DNA of 64,000 nt from Thalassospiraceae bacterium LMO-JJ14 (GTDB lineage Bacteria > Pseudomonadota > Alphaproteobacteria > Rhodospirillales > Casp-alpha2): contig CP134604.1 of assembly GCA_021555105.2 (NCBI GenBank), positions 62,001 through 126,000 of the forward strand, read 5' to 3'. Of the stretch, positions 52,598 to 59,306 are shown one piece after another. The position numbers and the translations under genes were made by a program. The notes under the pieces were generated by a model. That model saw only the letters and a program-made list of their open reading frames with translations, was not told the origin of the DNA and made no database searches. Within the stretch, counting starts at the first letter, position 1; every line of letters starts with the position of its first letter.

Positions 52598-53506
52598 TTA
52601 TTCAAAGAAATCTTCATCGACCTTTTTAAGGTGCAGAACTTCTTCGTCTCTACACCCGATACTGTAACGGATCATCAAACGCGTAAGCTCCCCGCCATCA
52701 ATCAAGACAATGCGCATTCCAAGGTCCTTGGCTGTTTGTTTTGCATCAAGACTAAACGAGGACGTTGTCACGAATATGCCCTTCTGCGCTCGTTTTAAAT
52801 TCAGCGCCCCATAGAAGTCTCTAATTGCACCTGCACCAATGTTATTTCCCTCCGCGTATTTTTTCGCTTGGATGTATATTTGGTCGACGCCAAGTGGGTC
52901 TTGATCAATCACTCCATCCACGCCGTTATCCCCACTTTGGCCAAGAGCTCGCCCAGCGTCCTCGGAAGTGCCGCCATACCCCATGGCCAACAGCAGTTCG
53001 ACGATTAAATTCTCAAAAAATGCTGGCGTCTCATCTCGAACTCGGTCCAGCAACTCAGACGCTAATGCGGCGTTGATTTTCCTATGAGCCGATCTCAAGA
53101 CTTCGTCCGGCGTCGCGTCGATTTCTGGCGCTTCGGAGACTGCGCTACCCTCGTCGCTTACGTCACGCGTTCGAGCTTGGAATTCTTGATACTCATCGAA
53201 CTGCTCGAGGTAGGACCTGTCTATTGTGGTGCTTTCATCAGCCAGTGCGGCGCGCCCACGGTCCGTGATTATAAAGTACCCACGCCTTGTGGTCCGGACG
53301 AGACCAGCTTGCTTTAAGTAACTCTTGGCCCAGTGAACTCGGTTAGCGAACTGAGTCTGCTTCCCGCTGGGGAGTAATTTGTCTCGATCTTCTTCCGACA
53401 ATGACAACTTGTCTGCCAGCGTATCGACAACGTCCCCAATCTTGACCTCGCCATGTTGAGCGCTTTCGAGTACCGGGCGCATCAGTTCTTGGAAATTGGG
53501 CACCAT
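52598..53506 (-). CDS. mrr: Mrr-type restriction endonuclease
   Basis: A 302-residue protein with the two-part Mrr architecture. Residues 1-95 are an Mrr_N winged-helix domain (VPNFQELMRPVLESAQHGE, FANRVHWAKSYLKQAGLVRTTRRGYFIITDRG). Residues 160-290 are the nuclease domain: FFENLIVELLLAMGYGG, GQSGDNGVDGVIDQDPLGVDQIYIQAKKYA with the catalytic Asp-Gly and QAK, and GIFVTTSSFSLDAKQTA. Mrr cleaves DNA carrying foreign methylation. It sits 53 bp ahead of hsdR on the same strand and so forms a joint restriction cluster. Confidence 0.94.
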   Translation of the reverse strand: MVPNFQELMRPVLESAQHGEVKIGDVVDTLADKLSLSEEDRDKLLPSGKQTQFANRVHWAKSYLKQAGLVRTTRRGYFIITDRGRAALADESTTIDRSYLEQFDEYQEFQARTRDVSDEGSAVSEAPEIDATPDEVLRSAHRKINAALASELLDRVRDETPAFFENLIVELLLAMGYGGTSEDAGRALGQSGDNGVDGVIDQDPLGVDQIYIQAKKYAEGNNIGAGAIRDFYGALNLKRAQKGIFVTTSSFSLDAKQTAKDLGMRIVLIDGGELTRLMIRYSIGCRDEEVLHLKKVDEDFFE

Positions 53507-54046
53507 ACACTTAACCCTAAATGTTCGATATTCGTAGCGACCTAATAAATTGATAGCCGCTTCTTTCTACCCTGAGTTATATACACCAAACATAAAGCAC
53601 TATGTAGGTAGATGGCCATTCCCAAAAATCGATTCAGAGTTGTCGCGCTTGGGTCCCCTTGATGCACACGACATCGCAACTGGCTAAGAGCCCATCCCCA
53701 CCCTGATATCATGCATACTCTGGCCACGTAGGGGCCGGCACTTCAAATGCCCCGTCTATCGCGGGCTTTGGTTGGCAATCCAAATTTTGAAGTGCGCAGG
53801 AAGTGCGGAACCGCCCTTCGAGCGAACAAAGAACACCCATATGCGAGGTCGTCGAGCTATCGCCCAGATGTCTATCGCAAGGCAAGGGGCAGTTCGCGGA
53901 ACACCTCAGAGGGCCGTGGAGAGGCCGACTCGATGTCCCGGGCCCCGCGATAGCAGGCCACCCCGACTCGCGCATCCTCGGCCATACAAGATGCAACCGG
54001 TATCGGGAGGTCGGGATGCGATCGGAGAACGCCACGAATTGCTAAG
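53507..54046. other. 540-bp non-coding stretch between mrr and the replication region
   Basis: No frame looks coding. A 10-bp inverted repeat (GCACTTCAAA at 53738-53747 and TTTGAAGTGC at 53786-53795) contains the same GCACTTCA core as the arm-like sites at the island ends. The stretch is less A/T-rich than typical promoters. It may hold the mrr-hsdR promoter at its left end (minus strand) and otherwise shows nothing I can name. Confidence 0.5.
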
Positions 54047-54156
54047 CGTCACGTCACATGACGCGAAGCACAGCCGACGACGATGCCTGAGGGGGAGATC
54101 ATCCCCCTCCCCCTGATCCGGACCACCACTACATTAAAATGTGACGTGACGTGACG
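54047..54156. repeat. Iteron-like inverted repeat with central hairpin next to the primase gene
   Basis: CGTCACGTCACAT (54047-54059) is matched by its exact inverse ATGTGACGTGACG (54139-54151), and the second arm extends to a triple GTGACG. Between them GAGGGGGA and TCCCCCTC form an 8-bp hairpin with a 5-nt loop. The array lies 9 bp beyond the stop of the PrimPol-ATPase gene. Such repeats beside a replication gene suggest an origin; the hairpin could also end its transcript. Confidence 0.6.
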
Positions 54157-54164
54157 ATAAGCGG

Positions 54165-56546
54165 TTAAAAATTGTAATCACGGCCTATTGGGTCGATGCC
54201 GTCCAATATTTCCTTAGGCAGCCATATCCCCCGACTACGCGGCCCGTTAAAACGTAAAGGTTCTTGAGGTCGCGCACCATCGATACGAGCCAACGCATCG
54301 CGCCAACTACCGTTCTCCCACCGTGTATTTCGATAAATCTCCGCGAGCCCCGGATGGCGATTAGCAACCACAAATCCGTCGTCGACCACTTTCACCCCTC
54401 GATTTAGCAAGTCCGTGACACTCGGCGGCGAATTATGCCCAGCACCCGTTGCTAGTACTGTCGCCAAGATTGACCCAACCGTATATTCGTCGATTAGAGT
54501 ACCAAGCAGATGATTAAGGCAGTCATCCGCATCATCGATACGGTGTGCTTCAGCATGAATTTGTATGAGGTCAAAGTATCTCTCGATCCAGAGGGCGGCT
54601 TCCGCCTGACTGGGGACACGACCTTCCAATGCCAAGAATGCCCCCGCGAACATCGTCGACATGTTGTTTAGGTGACGGCTATCTTCGGGCGGCATCTCCC
54701 CAAGAAATGTACTGACAGCCTCTGGAACCAATCCCGCCAACCGGATTGCATTCTGGCACCATGCCGGACCGAGGGCCTCGAATTCATCCATTGCCTGGTT
54801 AAACATTCGGCCGGTATTAGGATCGTTGTCGTGCCGGTCCAATTCGAACCTGATAATCCGTGACGCGTCCGCAGACGTGAGGATTGTTGGATGGATCGCA
54901 GCAAACAAAAAGGATGCGCGGATATTAAATTGTAGCGCTTTTCCTTCTGGTGTTCCTCTCGCAACCTGGCTCTCTGATGAGTAAGCGCTGCGCGCAAGTT
55001 TCATCACGCTGCTAAGGCGACCCCGACTACCGTCACTTTCAAACTCATCGAGAATTACCGGCAGGCTATCCGCTTGTAGTCGCTGCCTAATACCGGCCTC
55101 GGTGCTTTGGCCATCCAAACTGACGACCAGCGGCGACAGGAGCCTCGTTATACCGTTCAGCAGGGTCGTTTTGCCGGTGTTGCGTGCGCCGATCAGAAAA
55201 CCGTGTGGTCGCGATTTAAGGACGCCACAGATCGGAGCAAGAAACATCCAACCAAGTAAAAGCAGGGGATCGTCTGTGTTCTTCCAATTCGGCAAAGAGA
55301 TCGCTTCGAGAATTCTATTTGCATCGACCTCATAGTCGCCACCGTCGAAGTCTACAGGATCAAAACAAACATAAACGTTCTTCGACTCCTCCGGCACCCT
55401 TCCCGTCAAGTTGACGATGATATCACTGCCATCTCTCCAGACACCTCTCCCCCTAACCCGGTCCATGTTAAATGGCCCTCTATCGCGACACGCCTGCATT
55501 AATACATCTGCGGCCCATTGTGGCGCGAACCCGGCGGGCTCCCCTTTGGGACCAAGCTTTGGGAACCTCTCTTCCCAGAAGTCCTTATTTGCTAACCCGA
55601 GTAATCCGGCGGGTGTCGTAAGTTGTTGTGCTGACATCGCCATCACCAACCTCGACCTTGGCATAAAGAACACAAAAGTATTCTGGGGCGTGTACCCTAA
55701 GGGCTGAGGGCCAATGTCTCCCGGGTCGTATGACTGAGATAGTACCGGACTGTCGAAGTCCTTGCGCCGAGCGTCTTCGATCATACCGGGGAGTTCATCC
55801 AGAGTGTTCCCTGGATAACCGCTTGGGAACAGCGACGAGATTACTCTCAGAATTTCAGCATTATCGCCAAAGCGGACACACTGTGCCGCGAGCCTCAGGG
55901 TCGCATCGTGGGTTCCGGTCCCGCCCAAGATGGTCGGAGTATGTTCCGATTGAACTATCACCTTTAGAAGGCCCAATTGCCGCGCTGTGAATGCTGGCAG
56001 TTCTGTCCGTTCTACTTCGAGCAGAGAGCGGTCGCCCCATGTATAGCTCTCTCCTGTTGTTGGATGGATTGAGGGCGGGATCACAACTTGGCTCTTGTTG
56101 CAGAGAATATCGCCGACATGGCCGATGTGGGTAGATGCTAGTTTGCAAGTTTCGACCCCTTCTTCCGCGCGGACAAAAGCGCTAGCGCCCTTTGCCCCGT
56201 ATTTGACAATCAAACCCTTGCCAAGAATTGCTTCTAGCACACCTGTAAATCGATCATCATCGATATCAACTACTGCGAGACGGTGGTCCTCTCCGATTTT
56301 GCCCCCCAATACTAGGCCGATGTTCATGCCGCCGAACTCTCGCGCCCATTCACCCATCCTCTCTTTGCTGGGACGGCTGTTTGGCGCGGAGTAACTTGGC
56401 CAGTTCGTCACACGAGGCTGTTTGCCCTCGACGGGAATTGGGGAATATCCCTGGTGCCAATAGTCAAATGCCGCATCGGCAAATGGTGTCGGGACATTGC
56501 GCAATGACCTACCCAACCCAACTTCGTTCTTCCTATCCTTGGACAT
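54165..56546 (-). CDS. PrimPol-helicase-like replication protein
   Basis: A 793-residue protein. The N-terminal bifunctional primase/polymerase domain (about residues 20-200) has the catalytic D-x-D in LAVVDIDDDRF (Asp94, Asp96) and VGDILCNKSQVVIPPSIHPTTGESYTWG. The C-terminal half has an ATPase with Walker A GARNTGKTTLL at 453-463 and Walker B VILDEF at 498-502. Such fusions replicate plasmids, satellites and integrated elements. The ATG has AGGAG upstream. It follows the AlpA-like gene by 33 bp, and an iteron-like repeat lies directly beyond its 3' end. It implies that the island replicates after excision. Confidence 0.85.
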   Translation of the reverse strand: MSKDRKNEVGLGRSLRNVPTPFADAAFDYWHQGYSPIPVEGKQPRVTNWPSYSAPNSRPSKERMGEWAREFGGMNIGLVLGGKIGEDHRLAVVDIDDDRFTGVLEAILGKGLIVKYGAKGASAFVRAEEGVETCKLASTHIGHVGDILCNKSQVVIPPSIHPTTGESYTWGDRSLLEVERTELPAFTARQLGLLKVIVQSEHTPTILGGTGTHDATLRLAAQCVRFGDNAEILRVISSLFPSGYPGNTLDELPGMIEDARRKDFDSPVLSQSYDPGDIGPQPLGYTPQNTFVFFMPRSRLVMAMSAQQLTTPAGLLGLANKDFWEERFPKLGPKGEPAGFAPQWAADVLMQACRDRGPFNMDRVRGRGVWRDGSDIIVNLTGRVPEESKNVYVCFDPVDFDGGDYEVDANRILEAISLPNWKNTDDPLLLLGWMFLAPICGVLKSRPHGFLIGARNTGKTTLLNGITRLLSPLVVSLDGQSTEAGIRQRLQADSLPVILDEFESDGSRGRLSSVMKLARSAYSSESQVARGTPEGKALQFNIRASFLFAAIHPTILTSADASRIIRFELDRHDNDPNTGRMFNQAMDEFEALGPAWCQNAIRLAGLVPEAVSTFLGEMPPEDSRHLNNMSTMFAGAFLALEGRVPSQAEAALWIERYFDLIQIHAEAHRIDDADDCLNHLLGTLIDEYTVGSILATVLATGAGHNSPPSVTDLLNRGVKVVDDGFVVANRHPGLAEIYRNTRWENGSWRDALARIDGARPQEPLRFNGPRSRGIWLPKEILDGIDPIGRDYNF

Positions 56547-56579
56547 ACCGAGCTCCTAACTCATCATTGGCCGGTGCAG

Positions 56580-56804
56580 TTACGTGATTTCATGCGTGCC
56601 GCGATAACGGCGGCGATCCAGCCATGCGTTCAGGTCGTGGATGTCGTACCTGACGGTCCGACGACCTATGCGAATGAAGGGGGGCCCATCGAGTTCCGGG
56701 CGAAATCGTGATGTCTTCAGCCAATGCACGGACATCCCGAGCCATTCAGCGGCCTCAGATGTCGTCAACAGACGACGCTTTTCATTATCTCTATCGGAAG
56801 TCAT
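56580..56804 (-). CDS. AlpA/excisionase-like HTH protein
   Basis: A 74-residue MerR-like winged-helix protein: LLTTSEAAEWLGMSVHWLKTSR is the HTH, and PPFIRIGRRTVRYDIHDLNAWLDRRR the wing with the conserved RY-DLxxWL pattern of AlpA and Xis proteins. GAGGAG lies seven bases ahead of the ATG. It probably directs excision or switches on the replication gene that follows. It sits between the unknown gene and the PrimPol-ATPase gene. Confidence 0.85.
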   Translation of the reverse strand: MTSDRDNEKRRLLTTSEAAEWLGMSVHWLKTSRFRPELDGPPFIRIGRRTVRYDIHDLNAWLDRRRYRGTHEIT

Positions 56805-56883
56805 CTTGGGCTCCTCTTCGGCGGAGCCCTGATATTGTCGAGGACGATCTTTGGATTCGTCCTTCTTTTATTCGGACCAAGAG

Positions 56884-57453
56884 TTAGGCTTTGTGTGTCC
56901 AGTATATCCGATACTTACTCTTTTTGTAGTAATGGAGAAGCTGCCCAAACGGGACGCCTGTGCGATTGGATACGTGCTCGACAACATCATTTAGGTGACG
57001 AGTAGCCCAAATCCGGATCTCTGTGTGATTGAGTTTCTTCGTCCGACTATTGTAGAGGAATGACCAAGCGAATGCGTCCCAGTCTTCTTTCAATTGGTCC
57101 GTGTCAATATTTTGGTTCCGGGCGGCAACGTCATTGATCGCATCTGCAATAGACATCTTTTGGCGAAAAATACGCGAACAGATTCTTTGGCATCGCGTCA
57201 GCCATCCAACATCCCAACACGCATCGAGGTAAGGCTTATCCAATGCCTTCTGCGTCGATACAAACTTGAGATCGGTTGAGCGACCTCGATCTCGCGGTCG
57301 CGTCAAATACTCTTCAACGATCTTCGGCATGAAGCCGTTGACGCGGGCAGCACGATCAATGTCCTGCTGTCGAGGCTTGCCGTCATCTTTGATGATCTCC
57401 TCGATCCAATACCAATCGAATGGGCTCGGTTTCTCCGCACCAACTCGGGACAT
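56884..57453 (-). CDS. Unknown island protein, first gene of the replication operon
   Basis: A 189-residue soluble protein with no signal or membrane segment and many Arg, Asp and Trp residues. The start ATG is picked for the strong GGAGG eight bases upstream; the frame is open 13 codons further. Notable segments are SPFDWYWIEEIIKDDGKPRQQDIDRAARVNGFM and EVTHN-free helical tail NRTGVPFGQLLHYYKKSKYRIYWTHKA. I do not recognise a family. Its place before the AlpA-like gene suggests a regulatory or replication-initiation role. Confidence 0.65.
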   Translation of the reverse strand: MSRVGAEKPSPFDWYWIEEIIKDDGKPRQQDIDRAARVNGFMPKIVEEYLTRPRDRGRSTDLKFVSTQKALDKPYLDACWDVGWLTRCQRICSRIFRQKMSIADAINDVAARNQNIDTDQLKEDWDAFAWSFLYNSRTKKLNHTEIRIWATRHLNDVVEHVSNRTGVPFGQLLHYYKKSKYRIYWTHKA

Positions 57454-57491
57454 CTTCCCTACCTCCGTCATAAGGGGACGTACTATATGCA

Positions 57492-57532
57492 CAAGATATC
57501 GAAGTTTAGAACTACTGTGAGACGATATCTTG
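57492..57532. repeat. 10-bp inverted repeat near the right end
   Basis: CAAGATATCG (57492-57501) and CGATATCTTG (57523-57532) form a perfect inverted pair separated by 21 bp, lying between the first gene of the replication operon and the arm-like site. Likely a binding site for an element regulator or accessory factor. Confidence 0.55.
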
Positions 57533-57538
57533 CAAACC

Positions 57539-57559
57539 GCACTTCACACGCACTTCAGC
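57539..57559. promoter_or_regulatory. Candidate integrase arm site, right end
   Basis: Two GCACTTCA motifs 11 bp apart in the same orientation, differing at one base from the copy at 41325-41345. It lies 64 bp inside the right attachment repeat. Confidence 0.6.
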
Positions 57560-57598
57560 CCATTTTAGGCCACCGATCAAATTGACATCTAAAAAAGA

Positions 57599-57622
57599 AA
57601 AAAGCCCGGTTTCCCGGGCTTT
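57599..57622 (-). terminator. Intrinsic terminator of tRNA-Val
   Basis: On the minus strand AAAAGCCCGG and CCGGGCTTTT form a 10-bp stem with a 4-nt loop, followed by a T-tract (TTTTTTCTTTTTT). It starts four bases after the encoded CCA end. It lies on the island side of the junction, so the element supplies the terminator of the restored tRNA gene. Confidence 0.9.
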
Positions 57623-57623
57623 T

Positions 57624-57671
57624 GGAATGGTGGGCGCGACAGGGATTGAACCTGTGACCCCTGCCGTGTGA
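57624..57671. repeat. Right attachment site repeat
   Basis: Identical over 48 bp to 41145-41192. Here it forms part of the complete tRNA-Val gene. Confidence 0.93.
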
Positions 57672-57701
57672 AGGCAGTGCTCTCCCGCTGAGCTACGCGC
57701 C
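57627..57701 (-). tRNA. tRNA-Val(CAC)
   Basis: The minus strand folds as a complete tRNA with encoded CCA: acceptor GGGCGCG pairs with CGCGCCC, the D-arm is GCTC-GAGC, the anticodon stem CTGCC-GGCAG encloses loop TTCACAC with anticodon CAC, and the T-arm is ACAGG-TTCAATC-CCTGT. Anticodon CAC reads the Val codon GUG. The 3' half is the target of island integration. Confidence 0.95.
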
Positions 57702-57736
57702 CGCCGTATGCGGCCCGGACATCCCCAGGAGGCGTG

Positions 57737-57765
57737 ATATAATGCCCGTCCGGTGAGCCTGTCAA
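57737..57765 (-). promoter_or_regulatory. Sigma70-type promoter of tRNA-Val
   Basis: On the minus strand TTGACA and TTATAT are separated by exactly 17 bp, with the -10 element 36 bp upstream of the tRNA 5' end. A GC-rich discriminator-like stretch follows, typical of stable RNA promoters. Confidence 0.8.
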
Positions 57766-57935
57766 TGCCCGCCGCGCCGGTATACACTTGCGCCTCTGCC
57801 CGTCACCCCGCCCGTCACCCCGTCCGCCGGCGCTGCCCTGAAACCTCCGGAAACAATCTTTGACTTGGCGCTACCCGTTCGATGTGGCACACGAAATGCT
57901 GTAAAACGACCATATCGGGATAAAATCTGAGCATC

Positions 57936-59306
57936 ATGACTCCGCGTCGCACCGCCGCCATCGTCCTTGCCGCCGGCCACGGCACCCGGATGGAATCGAC
58001 CCTGCCGAAGGTCCTGCATCCGCTCGGCGGGCAACCGATGATACATCACATCCTGTCGACGCTGGCCGTCGCCGGAATCGACGATATCTGCGTCGTCATC
58101 GGCCCCGACATGGATAACGTCCGTGACGCCGCCCAGCCTTTCCGCACAGCCGTGCAATCGGAACGCCTGGGCACCGCGCATGCCGCGCTGGCCGCCAGGG
58201 ACAGTATTACCGAAGCGAACCCCGACGGGGTCGACGATCTGCTTATCCTCAACGCGGATAATCCGTTGATCCCGGAAAGCGCTATCAAGGCGTTACTGGA
58301 AAAGCGCGCCGGTCCTGATAATCCGGCGGTTTCCGTGCTCGGGTTTCACACCGAAAACCCCGGCCCCTATGGGCGCATGGTCACGACCGACGACGGCATC
58401 CTGCACCGGATCGTCGAGGCCAAGGATGCCGATCCCGAGGAATTCGCCATCGATTTCTGCAGTTCCGGCATGATGGCCCTGGACGGCGCCACAGCCTTCG
58501 ACATGCTGTCCGCGATCGGCAACGACAATGCCCAGGGCGAGTATTACCTGCCCGATGTCATTCATGTCGCACAGCACAGCGGCCGGACGTGCACCTTTGC
58601 CGAAGGTTGTGAAGCGGATCTGCACGGCATCAATTCACGCGCCGAACTGGCCATCGCCGAAGCGCATGTTCAAAACCGGCTGCGCTCGGAAGCGATGGCC
58701 GGCGGGGCGACACTGATCGCACCGGAAACCGTCTTCTTCTGTTTCGACACCCGCGTCGGACGCGACGTGGTGATCGAACCCAACGTGGTGTTCGGCCCCG
58801 GTGTCGAGATCGCCGATAATGTCACCATCCGGGCGTTCTCACATATTGAAGGCGCGCGCATTGCCGCAGGCGCCGTCATCGGTCCTTTTGCCCGGCTTCG
58901 CCCCGGCGCCAACATTGCAGAGAACGTGCACATCGGCAATTTCGTCGAAATCAAAAATGCCAACCTGGGTGTGGGCGCCAAGGCCAATCATCTGGCCTAC
59001 GTCGGCGACAGCGATGTCGGCGCGGGCGCCAACATCGGCGCCGGCACCATCACGTGCAATTACGATGGCGTCTTCAAATGGCGCACGACCATCGGCGCGG
59101 GAGCGTTCATCGGCTCCAACACCTCGCTGGTGGCGCCGGTCAATGTCGGCGCGGGCGCCGTCACCGGGGCCGGCAGCACCATCGCCAAGGATATCAGCGC
59201 CGATGCGCTGGCCGTCACCCGCGCGCCGCAACGCGAGATCAAGGATTGGGGCCGCCAGACCCGCGCGCGCAAACAGGCACTCAAGGATAAGGGGGAGAAA
59301 GGCTGA
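57936..59306 (+). CDS. glmU: Bifunctional UDP-GlcNAc pyrophosphorylase / glucosamine-1-phosphate acetyltransferase
   Basis: A 456-residue two-domain enzyme of normal length. The N-terminal uridyltransferase has IVLAAGHGTRMESTLPKVLHPLGG; the C-terminal left-handed beta-helix acetyltransferase has the hexapeptide repeats GAVIGPFARLRPGANIAENV and HIGNFVEIKNANLGVGAKANHLAYVGDSDVG with the catalytic His. It makes UDP-GlcNAc for peptidoglycan and LPS. Its TGA overlaps the glmS ATG by one base. Confidence 0.97.
   Translation: MTPRRTAAIVLAAGHGTRMESTLPKVLHPLGGQPMIHHILSTLAVAGIDDICVVIGPDMDNVRDAAQPFRTAVQSERLGTAHAALAARDSITEANPDGVDDLLILNADNPLIPESAIKALLEKRAGPDNPAVSVLGFHTENPGPYGRMVTTDDGILHRIVEAKDADPEEFAIDFCSSGMMALDGATAFDMLSAIGNDNAQGEYYLPDVIHVAQHSGRTCTFAEGCEADLHGINSRAELAIAEAHVQNRLRSEAMAGGATLIAPETVFFCFDTRVGRDVVIEPNVVFGPGVEIADNVTIRAFSHIEGARIAAGAVIGPFARLRPGANIAENVHIGNFVEIKNANLGVGAKANHLAYVGDSDVGAGANIGAGTITCNYDGVFKWRTTIGAGAFIGSNTSLVAPVNVGAGAVTGAGSTIAKDISADALAVTRAPQREIKDWGRQTRARKQALKDKGEKG

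Larger units (their letters stand above)
41145..57671. mobile_element. 16.5-kb integrative element in tRNA-Val(CAC)
   Basis: Two 48-bp direct repeats, each holding the 3' part of the tRNA-Val gene, bound the element. A tyrosine recombinase lies just inside the left end; an AlpA-like protein, a PrimPol-ATPase protein and an unknown gene lie at the right end. The cargo between them is defence-related: type I restriction-modification, an ATPase-HNH pair and an Mrr nuclease, plus an XRE/LRAT-like pair. No phage structural, conjugation or relaxase genes are present, so it is a non-conjugative island or satellite-like element. The tRNA remains intact at the right end. Confidence 0.92.

Noticed and set aside
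53709-54035. 108-codon minus-strand frame in the silent stretch
   Set aside because: No ribosome site, odd composition (Cys, Pro, Arg, Ser), no family similarity.
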